Assembly: GCF_038002225.1 (NCBI RefSeq) | Contig: NZ_JBBOCA010000001.1 | Location: 2,852,001 to 2,916,000 of the forward strand | DNA from: Paenibacillus sp. FSL R7-0204 | GTDB taxonomy: Bacteria; Bacillota; Bacilli; Paenibacillales; Paenibacillaceae | Direction of reading: 5' to 3' | DNA: 64,000 nt | Part shown: piece by piece, positions 52,173 to 62,414 of the stretch | How the letters are laid out: the number at the start of each line of letters is the position of its first letter | Position numbering within the stretch: the stretch's first letter is position 1 | Made by a program: the position numbers and the translations under genes | Notes under the pieces: generated by a model | Databases searched by the model: none | Seen by the model: the letters and a program-made list of their open reading frames with translations, nothing else | What the model was told of the DNA's origin: nothing

Positions 52173-52437
52173 AATCCTGAATTAAGGGTTGCATAATAAT
52201 TTCTTTAATTTTAACCATTTCTGATTCTAAAGTTCTACTCTTAGGTGATATAAGTATATATCGTCTGTAGTGGGCAGAAAAGTCAGGTTTACTAGTTTAT
52301 TTACATAAGATGGACTCTTAGCCCGTATACATAACGAAACTTCAGGTGGAGTGTGTCCTTACCGGTGCGTTCAGCAGCCATCTTTTTAGCAGGTATGCTT
52401 CAAATCATTCAATCGAAAGAACGGGGGCTTATGGGAA

Positions 52438-55400
52438 ATGGTGAAAAAAAGAACAAGCCTGGCAGTGGTCCTGGTCATGTTATTTGTGCAATTGGTCTCA
52501 GGGCTGGGCTTCACCCAGCAGGCTACAGCGGCGGCCATTGAACAGGACCAGGACATTATTACCAGTGTATCCATGGCGGTATATGGTCCGGATGGACAGA
52601 CGGTGACAGGCAGTGTGTATGATGTGGATTCCACCGTGAGGCTGGACTATACCTGGTCGCTTCCTAACGGCCACGGCTATAGCCAGGGAGACACCTTTGC
52701 TTTCCAGCTTCCCGAGCAGTTCCAGCTCTTCAATGACATTCAGGGCGGACTGGAATCGGACGAAGGGACGGTAGGCACATTCACGGTCAGCCAGGCTACC
52801 CATCAGGTAGTGATGACATTTAACGATTACATCGAAAGCCATGCCAATGTGCAGGGGACCTTACGTATTAATACCCAATTTGACAAACAAGTGATCAGCG
52901 GCAGCACCGTCCAGCAGATTCTGTTCCCAGTGAACGGCGGGGTCCAGACGATTACGGTATCATTCAAGCCTACTGTAGGCTCGACGATTACCAAGAAGGG
53001 AATCTCCAGCGGCTTCAACGCAGATCATATTGACTGGACCGTCGATGTGAACAAAAGACTGGAGCCGGTAAGCGGCGCGGCTGTGACTGACCCGATTCCT
53101 GACGGGCTGGCACTGGACAGCACGGTTACGCTTGCCGTGTACCAGCTGAATGTTCAGCTTGACGGCACAGTTACGCAAGGCCAACTGGTAGACAGCAGCA
53201 AATATACTGCCGGAGTCTCCGAAGGGACGCTGAAGCTTCAGTTCACGGACCCTGTGATTACAGGGGCATACCGTATCGCTTATACTACGCAGGTAGTGAG
53301 TGATAACTTGTCCAGCTTCACCAATACGGCAACCTTCACAGGGGACGGCCGTGACCCGGTAAGCGCTTCGGATACAGTAGTTATTGAACGAGGCGGCAGC
53401 CTTAACAAAAAAGTAGTCCGTTATGACTGGGGCACTCAGACCATTAACTGGGCTATCGAATACAACTACAATAACCGGACGATCTCCCCGGAGAACGCGG
53501 TGTTGACGGATGTGTTCAACAGCTCCCAGGCGCTCATGGAGAACTCGGTGCGGATCTATCCGGTTACGCTGAATGCAGCCGGAGAAGCTGCTAAGGGCAC
53601 AGCTCTTAATGCAGGCAGTGATTACACAGTAACGCCAGTCAACAGCGAATCCGGCAACGGATTCAGACTGGAGTTCAAGAATACGGTGAAATCGGCTTAT
53701 CTGATCGAATATACGACCAAAGCCGCAGACCGTGTGTTCAAAGATACGAAGATCACCAATACTGTCTCTGACAGCACCTATAGCAGCAACGCTACTCAAT
53801 TGATCCGGCCCATTATTATCTATAAGAATCTGTCCGGGGTGGATTACAACAAACACACGACCAACTGGAAAATCACGTTCAACGGGGACAATTATCCAAT
53901 GAACGAAGTGGTAGTTACAGACAGCTTCCCGCAGGGAGGACAGAAATACATCTCAGGTTCTCTGGTGGTCCGTACTCTATCCGGCACAGTGATCCCTTCA
54001 TCGGCTTATACCCTGATTGTGGATTCACCGGCTCAGCCTAATAAAGGCTTCGAGGTGAAGTTTAATGCACCGGTTACAGGTACTTATACCATTAGTTATC
54101 AGACGGAATTCAGCAATGACTGGCTAACAGGCAACACGAATGATTTCATCAACGTGGCCCGGATTGACTGGAAGGACAGCCAGAACAAGGCACAGTGGAC
54201 AGAAGCCAGCGGGAAGTTCATTCCTAACTCTGAGGTGAAGAACAACGGGTTCAAATCAGGGGCGTATGACGCTTCTGCCAAAGAGCTGACCTGGACCGTA
54301 GGCGTCAATTACAACAGCAAATCCATTGCCGATCCTGTAGTGACGGATGTACTGAGTGACGGACAGTCTCTGGTACCCGGCTCACTGAAGGTATACAAGA
54401 TGAATATTGCCAAGGATGGAACGCATAGCCCAGGCGCTGAGGTTGGCGGCAATGAGTTCAGCTATAGCGTGGGAAGCGGCAATGAGCTGAAGGTTGATTT
54501 TGACACAGCCATTCATTCGCCTTATTACATCGTATTCAAGACCAGCCTTGCCGGACAGCTAATCGGAACCAAGGTAGCCAATACAGCGAACCTGCTGGAC
54601 GGCACGAAGAAGGTCTCCAAGGATTTGAAGGCCACGGTAGATATCCCGCACGGGGATGAATATGTGTTCAAAGACGGCGCACAGAATGGAGATAAGCTGA
54701 ACTGGACCATTGCGATCAACCGCACCCAGTCCCATGTTAAAGATGCCGTAATTACCGATGTGCCAAGCACGAATCAGATCCTGCTGCCGGACAGCTTCCA
54801 GCTCTACCGTACGGTTACGGCCGTGAACGGCGAAGTGACAAAGAGCGGTCCTGCACTTCAGAAGAATACTGATTACACTTTAACGATCAGTGCCGATGCA
54901 CAGGGCAGACAGTCCTTCGTTTTAAGCTTCCCCGGTGACATCTATTCCGCTTATGTGCTGGAATATCAGTCGCTGATCGTTGCGAACACTGGCGATAAGC
55001 TGGTTAACTCCGTGAGCTTCAGCGGCAATAACGTTAAGCTTATCACCAAGGAGACAACCAAGGAGATTATCGTAGGAGTGTCCAGCGGTTCGGGAACAGG
55101 CAGCGGCGTCAGAGGGACGCTTAATGTCTTCAAGCTGGAAGCAGGCAATGTTGCGAAACCGCTGGCGGGAGCTACCTATGAGCTATACCGTCTGAACGGA
55201 AATGACCGGGTGCTGGTGAATACCCGCACCACAGATGCAGCAGGCATTGCAGCGTTCAACAATCTGTGGCTGGGCAGCTACGTCTTAATTGAGACAGCTG
55301 CACCGCAAGGCTATGTGCTTGATCCCACCGAGCATCCGGTGACGATCGGCTCATCGGCCGTGCTGAATCTTACCCTATATAATAAGCTGGCGGAGCAGCC

Positions 55401-55929
55401 CACGCCGACAGTAACACCAACGCCGACTGTAACTCCGGTGCCAACCGAGACACCTGTAGAGACTACAGTTCCGACTACGGTTCCATCGCCAGTGCCTACA
55501 GATTCTACGGGGCCAGAGGCCACACCTGTTCCGACATCGCCTGCTGGAGGACCGGTATTCACTCCGGTACCTACACCAGCCGGAACATTCGAACCGGGAG
55601 TCATTATCGATGATTCGCAGATACCTGCAGGACCAGGCTTGCCGGGAACGCCGCAGGCATCTGCACCGGCACCAACTGTGACTCCAGGACCGGCAGCGCC
55701 TGAAGTGGTGACGCCAATCGACGATAATATCCCGCTGGGCAATCCGGAAGTAGATGTTGAAGACGATCCGGTTCCGCAAGGAACGGTCTCGGGTATAAAC
55801 GACGGCAGCGGCAGATTGCCGCAGACCGGAGAGAGCAGTCCGCTGCCGATCTACCTGACGGGTGCAGGCCTAATTCTGGGCGGCTTCATCCTCAGCCGGG
55901 TCTTCCGCAGAACACGCAAGCAGGACTAG
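52438..55929 (+). CDS. LPXTG-anchored repetitive surface adhesin
   Basis: The 1163-residue protein has a signal peptide (residues 1 to about 32). Six or seven related Ig-like adhesin modules of about 120-140 residues follow, each with W-x-I/V-x-x-N and V-x-D-x-(L/F/P) strands and ending in Y-x-I/V-x-Y/F-x-T. A CnaB-type domain follows (about 889-981, GTLNVFKLEAG to LTLYNKL), then a Pro/Thr-rich wall-spanning linker. The C-terminus has the sortase signal LPQTG at 1127-1131, a membrane helix and RRTRKQD. It should be covalently attached to peptidoglycan. ATG at 52438 follows a GGGGGC stretch. No sortase gene is nearby. Confidence 0.9.
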   Translation: MVKKRTSLAVVLVMLFVQLVSGLGFTQQATAAAIEQDQDIITSVSMAVYGPDGQTVTGSVYDVDSTVRLDYTWSLPNGHGYSQGDTFAFQLPEQFQLFNDIQGGLESDEGTVGTFTVSQATHQVVMTFNDYIESHANVQGTLRINTQFDKQVISGSTVQQILFPVNGGVQTITVSFKPTVGSTITKKGISSGFNADHIDWTVDVNKRLEPVSGAAVTDPIPDGLALDSTVTLAVYQLNVQLDGTVTQGQLVDSSKYTAGVSEGTLKLQFTDPVITGAYRIAYTTQVVSDNLSSFTNTATFTGDGRDPVSASDTVVIERGGSLNKKVVRYDWGTQTINWAIEYNYNNRTISPENAVLTDVFNSSQALMENSVRIYPVTLNAAGEAAKGTALNAGSDYTVTPVNSESGNGFRLEFKNTVKSAYLIEYTTKAADRVFKDTKITNTVSDSTYSSNATQLIRPIIIYKNLSGVDYNKHTTNWKITFNGDNYPMNEVVVTDSFPQGGQKYISGSLVVRTLSGTVIPSSAYTLIVDSPAQPNKGFEVKFNAPVTGTYTISYQTEFSNDWLTGNTNDFINVARIDWKDSQNKAQWTEASGKFIPNSEVKNNGFKSGAYDASAKELTWTVGVNYNSKSIADPVVTDVLSDGQSLVPGSLKVYKMNIAKDGTHSPGAEVGGNEFSYSVGSGNELKVDFDTAIHSPYYIVFKTSLAGQLIGTKVANTANLLDGTKKVSKDLKATVDIPHGDEYVFKDGAQNGDKLNWTIAINRTQSHVKDAVITDVPSTNQILLPDSFQLYRTVTAVNGEVTKSGPALQKNTDYTLTISADAQGRQSFVLSFPGDIYSAYVLEYQSLIVANTGDKLVNSVSFSGNNVKLITKETTKEIIVGVSSGSGTGSGVRGTLNVFKLEAGNVAKPLAGATYELYRLNGNDRVLVNTRTTDAAGIAAFNNLWLGSYVLIETAAPQGYVLDPTEHPVTIGSSAVLNLTLYNKLAEQPTPTVTPTPTVTPVPTETPVETTVPTTVPSPVPTDSTGPEATPVPTSPAGGPVFTPVPTPAGTFEPGVIIDDSQIPAGPGLPGTPQASAPAPTVTPGPAAPEVVTPIDDNIPLGNPEVDVEDDPVPQGTVSGINDGSGRLPQTGESSPLPIYLTGAGLILGGFILSRVFRRTRKQD

Positions 55930-55975
55930 GCAGAATTAGAGCAGCAGGATAGGGTTCCAAAAGCTTAACATGTAA

Positions 55976-56022
55976 AAAGGGAGCGATTCTCCATTATTGG
56001 AGACTCGCTCCTTTGCGTTTTT
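55976..56022 (+). terminator. Terminator after the adhesin gene
   Basis: AAAGGGAGCGATTCTCC pairs with GGAGACTCGCTCCTTT around ATTATT, followed by GCGTTTTT. Confidence 0.85.
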
Positions 56023-56162
56023 AGAAATTAGGTGCTTCGCATCCCGCTTAAACAACGGTCCGTTTGCGGAGCGTCCATCCAAGTGCATACGTTAATCCTA
56101 CTCCGCATATAAAGCGGCTGTATCTCAAACTATATACCGTTTATACAATTTTCTGTTTGCCG

Positions 56163-56193
56163 TTGCTTTACGTGATGCTATAAATGCTATAAT
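56163..56193 (+). promoter_or_regulatory. Possible mscL promoter
   Basis: TATAAT at 56188-56193 is preceded by TTGCTT at 56163 with a 19-bp spacer, about 37 bp before the start codon. The spacing is longer than ideal. Confidence 0.35.
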
Positions 56194-56229
56194 AACTTCA
56201 AATTCAAAGTTTCGGAGGGATGGTTCGTC

Positions 56230-56631
56230 ATGTGGAAGGAATTCAAAAGCTTCGCCATGAAAGGCAATGTACTTGATCTGGCGGTTGCCGTGATCATTGG
56301 AGCGGCATTCGGCAAAATTGTTACCTCGCTGGTGGGAGATATCATTATGCCGCTTATCGGTCTGATCAGCGGAGGTATTGATCTGAAGGAACTTAGCTTC
56401 GGAACCGGAGAAGCTGAGGTGAAATACGGTATGTTCCTCCAGACCGTAGTCGACTTCTTCATTATTTCCTTCTCCATCTTCATGGTGGTGAAGCTGAGTA
56501 CCAGGTTCAGACGTAAGGAGACCGTCAAGGTTGAGGTTGTGGAGACACCTGCTCCGGCACCGGATGTGGTCTTGCTGACGGAAATCCGCGATCTGCTGAG
56601 AGCGGACAAGCAGCGTGAGACGGGTGTATAA
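56230..56631 (+). CDS. mscL: Large-conductance mechanosensitive channel
   Basis: The 133-residue protein has the MscL start (FKSFAMKGNVLDLAVAVIIGAAFGKIV), a second membrane helix (FFIISFSIFMVV) and the cytoplasmic helix LLTEIRDLLR. It opens under hypo-osmotic membrane tension. ATG at 56230 follows CGGAGGGATGG. It is a single-gene unit. Confidence 0.95.
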   Translation: MWKEFKSFAMKGNVLDLAVAVIIGAAFGKIVTSLVGDIIMPLIGLISGGIDLKELSFGTGEAEVKYGMFLQTVVDFFIISFSIFMVVKLSTRFRRKETVKVEVVETPAPAPDVVLLTEIRDLLRADKQRETGV

Positions 56632-56740
56632 GGGAATTAAGTTACATAAATATAGTAAATTTCCGAAGCACACTTGCATTTCCCGCAGTGAAGTGATAAT
56701 TTTGTTGTAGGCGTAACTTGGTATTGAACTGAATAGATCA

Positions 56741-56909
56741 ATCCTTCAGGGCAGGGTGTGATTCCCTACCGGCGGTGATGCTGACGGATCTGGCTGAATA
56801 TAGCTGGTTCCGGCGCTTAGTCCGCTACCCGCTTCGTATGATATTGCTACGGACGGTGGACCCGGTGTAATTCCGGGACCGACAGTATAGTCTGGATGGA
56901 AGAAGGAGA
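56741..56909 (+). promoter_or_regulatory. FMN riboswitch (RFN element) upstream of ribD
   Basis: The RFN blocks are GGGCAGGGTGTGATTCCC, TACCGGCGGTGAT, AGTCCGCTACCCGC, GACCCGGTGTAATTCCGGGAC, CCGACAGTATAGTCTGGATG and AGAAGGAG. The variable stem is longer than in the copy at 42804. FMN binding should lead to termination at 57042-57080. Confidence 0.95.
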
Positions 56910-57041
56910 GATTCACGTGCCGTGCTTGCAGCAGGCGGCCGAGCAGCAGTGTTTTCGGATATTATGTGCGAACTTTCACAATGATGGAGGTCCGGCGTTT
57001 ATTTACGCATATATTCTTTGCTGCGATCACCTCTCGTATAT

Positions 57042-57080
57042 CCCGTCTTGAACTCCTCCTGGAGATTGAGACGGGTTTTT
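57042..57080 (+). terminator. Riboswitch-controlled terminator before ribD
   Basis: CCCGTCTT pairs with AGACGGG around an inner CTCC/GGAG stem, followed by TTTTT. Confidence 0.85.
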
Positions 57081-57134
57081 CTGTTTAGGGTTTGGTACAC
57101 ATGAAGACTACAGCCTTGGGATAGGAGGCAAGAC

Positions 57135-58241
57135 ATGGATAAGATGAACGATGAGTTTTACATGTCCCTTGCGCTGGATATGGCGGAACGGGCACAGGGC
57201 CAGACCGGAATTAATCCTGTGGTGGGCTGCGTAGTCGTGAAGGACGGCGCTATGATCGGGATTGGAACCCATCTGCAGCGCGGAACCGGACACGCCGAGG
57301 TGCATGCACTCAATATGGCAGCCGGTAAAGCGCAAGGCAGTACGGCCTATGTTACGCTGGAGCCATGCAGCCATTACGGTATTACGCCACCTTGCAGCCA
57401 GCGTCTGATCGACGAAGGGGTGGCCAGGGTGGTTGTTGCCTGTGAGGACCCCAACCCTCAGGTGGCGGGCCGGGGAATTGCGATGCTGCGCGAGCAGGGA
57501 ATTGATGTTGAAGTAGGTCTGCTGCGGGGCCGGGCGCTGCGGCTGAACGAGAAGTTCATCAAGTATATTTTGACGAAGCAGCCGTTCGTAACCCTCAAGA
57601 GCGCGAGCACACTGGACGGCAAAATCGCCACCCGGACCGGAGACAGCAAGTGGATCTCGAATGCTGAGGCACGGGAGATTGTACATACCCTGCGTCACCG
57701 CCATCAGGGGATTATGGTCGGGGTGAATACGGTGATTGCCGATAATCCTTCGCTGACGACCAGACTGAATGTGCCCGGGCGGAATCCGCTGCGGATTATC
57801 ATCGACTCCACGCTGCGGCTTCCGCTGGATAGCGCGGTGGTCAAGGATGGACTCGCGCCTACGGTGGTCGTAACGACAGAGGCAGCCGATCCTGACCGCA
57901 GAGCAGCACTGCTGGCTGCAGGGGTAGAGGTCATTGCTGCGGGCAGCGGTCCGCGTGTGGATCTGCAGGCGGCTATGGCTGCGCTCGGTGCAATGGAGAT
58001 TGGGTCTATTCTGCTGGAAGGCGGCGGGACGCTGAATGGGGCTATGCTTGCGGAGGAATTAGTTGACCGTGTGGTCCTCTTCTTCGCTCCCAAGATTGTC
58101 GGCGGCGGCGCGGAAGCAGCAGGAACCTTCGACTTCGGGGGTGTGGAGCTGATGCGTGATGCCATCCGGCTTGAAGGATTGGAAGTGGAACTGCTCGGGG
58201 ATAATGTGTGTATCAGCGGCACCCCGGTTCCTCAGCATTAA
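57135..58241 (+). CDS. ribD: Bifunctional riboflavin deaminase/reductase RibD
   Basis: The 368-residue protein has an N-terminal zinc deaminase domain (HAEVHAL and PCSHYGITPPC). A C-terminal reductase domain follows (SASTLDGKIATRTGDSKWIS and LLEGGGTLNGAML). It carries out the second and third steps of riboflavin synthesis from GTP, deamination and then NADPH-dependent reduction of the ribose. ATG at 57135 follows ATAGGAGGCAAG. It is the first gene of the rib operon. Confidence 0.95.
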   Translation: MDKMNDEFYMSLALDMAERAQGQTGINPVVGCVVVKDGAMIGIGTHLQRGTGHAEVHALNMAAGKAQGSTAYVTLEPCSHYGITPPCSQRLIDEGVARVVVACEDPNPQVAGRGIAMLREQGIDVEVGLLRGRALRLNEKFIKYILTKQPFVTLKSASTLDGKIATRTGDSKWISNAEAREIVHTLRHRHQGIMVGVNTVIADNPSLTTRLNVPGRNPLRIIIDSTLRLPLDSAVVKDGLAPTVVVTTEAADPDRRAALLAAGVEVIAAGSGPRVDLQAAMAALGAMEIGSILLEGGGTLNGAMLAEELVDRVVLFFAPKIVGGGAEAAGTFDFGGVELMRDAIRLEGLEVELLGDNVCISGTPVPQH

Positions 58242-58267
58242 CCGACTATTCAGGAAGGAGGGATGGT

Positions 58268-58936
58268 ATGTTTACCGGCTTGATTGAAGAGGTGGGAGTT
58301 CTGCGCAGCGTCACCAGCGGCGGGGAGATGATGGTGCTGAATATCGGCGCCTCACTCATTATGGGGGATCTGAAGATCGGCGACAGTGTGGCTGTCAATG
58401 GGGTCTGTCTCACGGCAACCTCGCTCGGGGACCATCATTTTACCGTTGACGTTATGCCCGAGACCTACCGCAACAGTACGCTCAAGGAGCTGCGCACCGG
58501 TTCCAAAATGAATCTGGAACGCGCCATGGCTGCTGGCGGACGCTTCGGAGGACATATTGTCCAAGGGCATGTGGATGGAACCGGTGAGATCCGCAGCGTC
58601 AGGCGCGATCAGAATGCAGTAGTGTTCGAGATTGCCCCGGACCGTAAATCCCTGTTTAAATTCATCATTCCCAAAGGCTCCATTACGATTGACGGCATCA
58701 GCCTTACGGTTGTGAGGACGGAAGCCGCAACCTTCACCGTGTCGATTATCCCGCACACGCTGGGAGAGACGGTGCTGGCCCACAAGCGGGCGGGAGACCG
58801 GGTGAATATCGAATGTGATGTGCTCGGTAAATACGTGGACCATCTGCTCCATTACGGTTCGCGCGCAGGCAATGAAGATGATGGAGGAGGCTCGAAGATC
58901 AGCCATGATTTTTTGGCGGCCAACGGGTTCGCATAA
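58268..58936 (+). CDS. ribE: Riboflavin synthase alpha chain
   Basis: The 222-residue protein starts MFTGLIEEVG and has two lumazine-binding repeats with SVAVNGVCLTA and SITIDGISLTVV. It dismutates two 6,7-dimethyl-8-ribityllumazine molecules to riboflavin. ATG at 58268 follows AGGAAGGAGGGATGG. It lies 26 bp after ribD. Confidence 0.95.
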   Translation: MFTGLIEEVGVLRSVTSGGEMMVLNIGASLIMGDLKIGDSVAVNGVCLTATSLGDHHFTVDVMPETYRNSTLKELRTGSKMNLERAMAAGGRFGGHIVQGHVDGTGEIRSVRRDQNAVVFEIAPDRKSLFKFIIPKGSITIDGISLTVVRTEAATFTVSIIPHTLGETVLAHKRAGDRVNIECDVLGKYVDHLLHYGSRAGNEDDGGGSKISHDFLAANGFA

Positions 58937-58998
58937 TCTATAGATCAGGCATACGGCAGGCCGTAAGGCGTGCGTATAGCCATTAGGAGGACAGTAAT

Positions 58999-60252
58999 AT
59001 GAGCCAGCTAGCTGATAAAGACAGTGTTCTAGACCCGATTGAAGATGCGATCTATGACTTAATGCGCGGTAAGGTCGTTATCGTTGTAGACGATGAGGAC
59101 CGTGAGAATGAAGGAGACTTCGTTGCGCTGGCGGAACGGGCTACCCCGGAAGTGATTAACTTCATGATTACCGAAGGACGCGGTCTGGTCTGCGTACCGA
59201 TCACAGCGGAGCGTGCAGAGGAGCTGGACCTGCACCCGATGGTATCCCAGAATACCGATAACCATGGAACGGCGTTCACGGTATCCATTGACCATGCGGA
59301 TACGACGACCGGCATCTCGGCCGGCGAACGCTCCCAGACCATTAAGGCCATGCTGGACCCCAAGGCCAAGCCGGCCGACTTCCGCAGACCGGGGCATATG
59401 TTCCCGCTGATCGCCAAGAAGGGCGGAGTCCTGCGGCGTTCCGGGCATACGGAGGCTGCTGTCGATCTGGCCCGCATGTGCGGGGCTTACCCGGCAGGCG
59501 TCATCTGCGAAGTGGTGAAGGTGGACGGTACAATGGCCCGCCTGCCTGACCTGATTGAAATCGCAAGGAAGCATGATCTTAAGCTGATCAGCATTAAGGA
59601 CCTTATTCACTACCGTAACGAGAAGGAGCGTCTGGTTACCCGTGAGGTAGCGGTGAATCTGCCGACGGATTTCGGTGATTTTCAGACCATTGCCTATACG
59701 AACGAGGTAGACGACAAGGAGCATGTTGCCCTGGTTAAAGGTGATATCTCCGGGGATGAGCCGGTGCTCGTACGTGTGCATTCCGAGTGCTTGACCGGCG
59801 ATGTATTCCATTCGCACCGCTGTGACTGCGGTCCGCAGTTCGAAGCGGCGCTGCGCCAGATTGAAGAAGCCGGCAGGGGCGTTCTTCTCTATATGCGCCA
59901 GGAGGGCCGGGGTATTGGCCTGATCAACAAGCTGCGTGCCTATAAACTGCAAGAAGAAGGGCTGGATACTGTGGATGCCAACCTGAAGCTGGGCTTCGCG
60001 GCGGATCTGCGGGATTATGGTATCGGAGCACAGATTCTTAAGGATCTCGGTATCCGCCAGATCCGTCTGCTGACCAACAATCCGCGCAAGATCAAGGGGC
60101 TGGAAGGCTACGGCCTTGAGGTTGTGGAGCGCGTAGCGATTCAGATGCCGGAGAACAAGGACAATACCAATTATCTTCATACGAAGCAGGCGAAGCTTGG
60201 GCATCTGCTGAATTTTGACAAGATCGAACAGAATGAGAATACCAAAATTTAA
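58999..60252 (+). CDS. ribBA: Bifunctional DHBP synthase / GTP cyclohydrolase II
   Basis: The 417-residue protein has an N-terminal DHBP synthase domain ([24 protein letters not shown] region and AGVICEV). A C-terminal GTP cyclohydrolase II domain follows ([30 protein letters not shown]). It supplies both starting precursors for riboflavin. ATG at 58999 follows TAGGAGGACAG. Confidence 0.95.
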   Translation: MSQLADKDSVLDPIEDAIYDLMRGKVVIVVDDEDRENEGDFVALAERATPEVINFMITEGRGLVCVPITAERAEELDLHPMVSQNTDNHGTAFTVSIDHADTTTGISAGERSQTIKAMLDPKAKPADFRRPGHMFPLIAKKGGVLRRSGHTEAAVDLARMCGAYPAGVICEVVKVDGTMARLPDLIEIARKHDLKLISIKDLIHYRNEKERLVTREVAVNLPTDFGDFQTIAYTNEVDDKEHVALVKGDISGDEPVLVRVHSECLTGDVFHSHRCDCGPQFEAALRQIEEAGRGVLLYMRQEGRGIGLINKLRAYKLQEEGLDTVDANLKLGFAADLRDYGIGAQILKDLGIRQIRLLTNNPRKIKGLEGYGLEVVERVAIQMPENKDNTNYLHTKQAKLGHLLNFDKIEQNENTKI

Positions 60253-60294
60253 TCATAGATTACCTATCCTATACACGAAGGGTTGATGAGTAGC

Positions 60295-60762
60295 ATGCCG
60301 AATTATTTTGAAGGACATTTAGTATCTGAGGGCTTGAAATATGGGGTGGTTGTAGGACGTTTCAATGAGTTCATTACCAGCAAGCTGCTCTCCGGGGCAC
60401 TTGATGCCTTCAAACGCCATGGCGCCGCTGATGATGAAGTGGATGTGGCCTGGGTACCGGGCGTATTCGAAATTCCGCTGATCGCCCAAAAAATGGCTGA
60501 AAGCGGCAAATACGACGCCGTAATCACGCTGGGGACAGTCATTCGCGGATCTACAACACACTATGATTATGTGTGCAACGAGGTGGCCAAGGGCGTGGCG
60601 GCGATTAACCTTAAGACCGGTGTTCCGACTATTTTTGGTGTGGTTACGACGGAGAATATTGAACAGGCCATTGAGCGCTCGGGGACCAAAGCCGGCAATA
60701 AAGGCTGGGATGCAGCGACTGCCGCTATTGAGATGGCTAACCTGAATAAGCTGTTCAAATAA
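60295..60762 (+). CDS. ribH: 6,7-dimethyl-8-ribityllumazine synthase
   Basis: The 155-residue protein shows the family motifs [45 protein letters not shown] and [17 protein letters not shown]. It condenses DHBP with the ribitylamino-uracil intermediate and forms icosahedral shells in other species. ATG 60295 gives a start ([10 protein letters not shown]) matching relatives; in-frame ATG 60286 is too close to the GAAGGG site. Last gene of the rib operon. Confidence 0.94.
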   Translation: MPNYFEGHLVSEGLKYGVVVGRFNEFITSKLLSGALDAFKRHGAADDEVDVAWVPGVFEIPLIAQKMAESGKYDAVITLGTVIRGSTTHYDYVCNEVAKGVAAINLKTGVPTIFGVVTTENIEQAIERSGTKAGNKGWDAATAAIEMANLNKLFK

Positions 60763-60895
60763 TACACCTCTTGACGAAAGAGCGTAAATCGTGCTTATTT
60801 ATAGGTATGAGAAGAAAGCATGAACATAGATCTTTCTACTTGTGTAGCGTCCTTGCGGCGCTGCACTTTACTTTTTTTGGGCTGGAGGAAACCGC

Positions 60896-61687
60896 GTGAC
60901 TGTATTGTACAAGCTGGAGACGTTCGAAGGTCCGCTCGATCTGCTCTTGCATCTGATTGACAAGGCGGAAATCGACATCCAGGACATTCCGGTCAGCGAG
61001 ATCACCGAGCAGTATATGGAATTCCTACAGGGAATGAAGGAGCTTGAGCTGGATATCACCAGTGAATTTCTGGTGATGGCTGCCACCCTCCTGTCGATTA
61101 AGAGCAAAATGCTGCTGCCGAAGCCGCCCGTTATTGAATTCGAGGACTTCGATTATTATGAGGATGACGGCTATGATCCGCGCGCGGAGCTGGTGCAGCG
61201 CCTGATTGAATACCGTAAGTTCAAGAGCATCGCGGTTCATCTGCTGGATATGGAAAGCGAGCGCAGCCTGATTTTTACGAAGGAGCCTGAGGATCTGGGC
61301 CCCTTTGTTCCTGCGCAGACGGACAATACACTGAAGGGCCTGCATACCGCCGACCTGATTGCTGCGTTCCGCAAGGCGCTAAGCAAGGCTGCCCGGCGCA
61401 CCTCGTACCAGCGGATCACCCGGGATGAGATCTCGGTCAAGGACCGGATTCGTGAGGTGTCTGAAGCCCTGCAGCGCAAAGGGACCGGCGGCAGAATGCG
61501 GTTCTCGTCCCTGCTGCATGAGGAGATGGACCGGCAGGAGATCGTCGCCACCTTCTTGGCTATTCTGGAGCTGATGAAGATGAAGGCGATTTACTGCTAC
61601 CAGGAGAAATTATTTGAGGATATTGTTATGGAGTGGAGAGGGGGAGAGGATGTCAGTGGACTACAACACGCTGAAATCAATTATTGA
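60896..61687 (+). CDS. scpA: Segregation and condensation protein A
   Basis: The 263-residue kleisin has the N-terminal FEGPLDLLLHLIDKAEIDI motif and the C-terminal winged-helix region FLAILELMKMKAIYCYQ. With ScpB it bridges SMC heads in chromosome condensation. GTG at 60896 follows GGAGGAAACC. It overlaps scpB by 38 bp, implying coupled translation. Confidence 0.95.
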   Translation: MTVLYKLETFEGPLDLLLHLIDKAEIDIQDIPVSEITEQYMEFLQGMKELELDITSEFLVMAATLLSIKSKMLLPKPPVIEFEDFDYYEDDGYDPRAELVQRLIEYRKFKSIAVHLLDMESERSLIFTKEPEDLGPFVPAQTDNTLKGLHTADLIAAFRKALSKAARRTSYQRITRDEISVKDRIREVSEALQRKGTGGRMRFSSLLHEEMDRQEIVATFLAILELMKMKAIYCYQEKLFEDIVMEWRGGEDVSGLQHAEINY

Positions 61688-62252
61688 AGGCCTGCTGTTT
61701 CTCTCAGGGGATGAAGGCCTGTCGGTCCGGCAGATTGCCGAGATTACCGAGCAGCGGCCCGATCTGGCTACAAGAGCGCTGGATGATTTAAAAGAAGACT
61801 ATCATTCGCAGAGCCGGGGTCTTCAGGTGGTCCAGATTGCCGGGAATTACCGGCTGGCGACACTCCCGGAGCATGCGCAGTATTTCGAGCGGCTGGCGTA
61901 TTCGCCCTCCAGATCCTCCCTGTCCCAGGCGGCGCTTGAGACACTCGCGATTGTGGCTTACCGCCAGCCGATCACGAGAGTGGAGATCGAGGAGATCCGG
62001 GGCGTCAAATCCGAACGGGCCATCCACACGCTGGGCAACAAGGATCTGATCCATGAAGTGGGCCGGGCGGAGGCTGTCGGGCGTCCGATTCTGTACGGCA
62101 CGACCAAGTCCTTCCTGGACAGCTTCGGGCTGGCCAGCCTGAAGGAGCTGCCGGAGCCGTCGAGCTTCGATACCTCCGAGGGCCTGGAAGAGGAGACCCA
62201 GCTGCTGTTCAGCAAGCTGGACAGCCAGATGACTTTTGATGAGCCGGAATAA
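61650..62252 (+). CDS. scpB: Segregation and condensation protein B
   Basis: The 200-residue protein has two winged-helix domains with IIEGLLFLSGDEGLS, SLSQAALETLAIVAYRQPITR, IEEIRGVKSERAI and GRPILYGTT. It binds ScpA as a dimer in the SMC complex. ATG at 61650 follows AGAGGGGGAG inside the end of scpA. Confidence 0.95.
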   Translation: MSVDYNTLKSIIEGLLFLSGDEGLSVRQIAEITEQRPDLATRALDDLKEDYHSQSRGLQVVQIAGNYRLATLPEHAQYFERLAYSPSRSSLSQAALETLAIVAYRQPITRVEIEEIRGVKSERAIHTLGNKDLIHEVGRAEAVGRPILYGTTKSFLDSFGLASLKELPEPSSFDTSEGLEEETQLLFSKLDSQMTFDEPE

Positions 62253-62278
62253 TGCAGCGGGCTGCCGCTGTGACAGAA

Positions 62279-62313
62279 ATGCCGTTGTCCCTTCGGGGGC
62301 AGCGGCATTTTTT
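62279..62313 (+). terminator. Terminator after scpB
   Basis: AATGCCGTTGTCCC pairs with GGGGCAGCGGCATT around TTCG, followed by a T-run. Confidence 0.85.
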
Positions 62314-62314
62314 C

Positions 62315-62414
62315 AAAATATAAGATTTTATATGTTGCACACGATAAAGTATCCTTCTATTTCTCGCTGAAGCGGTACCGTCCTTTAAAAGGACGGCAAA
62401 TCCGTTTCCACTTG
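62315..62414. repeat. Second full copy of the interspersed ~100-bp repeat
   Basis: This copy matches 52073-52172 along its length in the same orientation, including the identical palindrome CCGTCCTTTAAAAGGACGG (62378-62396). It sits directly behind the scpB terminator. Confidence 0.85.

Noticed and set aside
59059..60204. Long minus-strand frame opposite ribBA (381 codons)
   Set aside because: It is antisense to a gene with complete catalytic motifs and has no ribosome binding site or recognisable protein.
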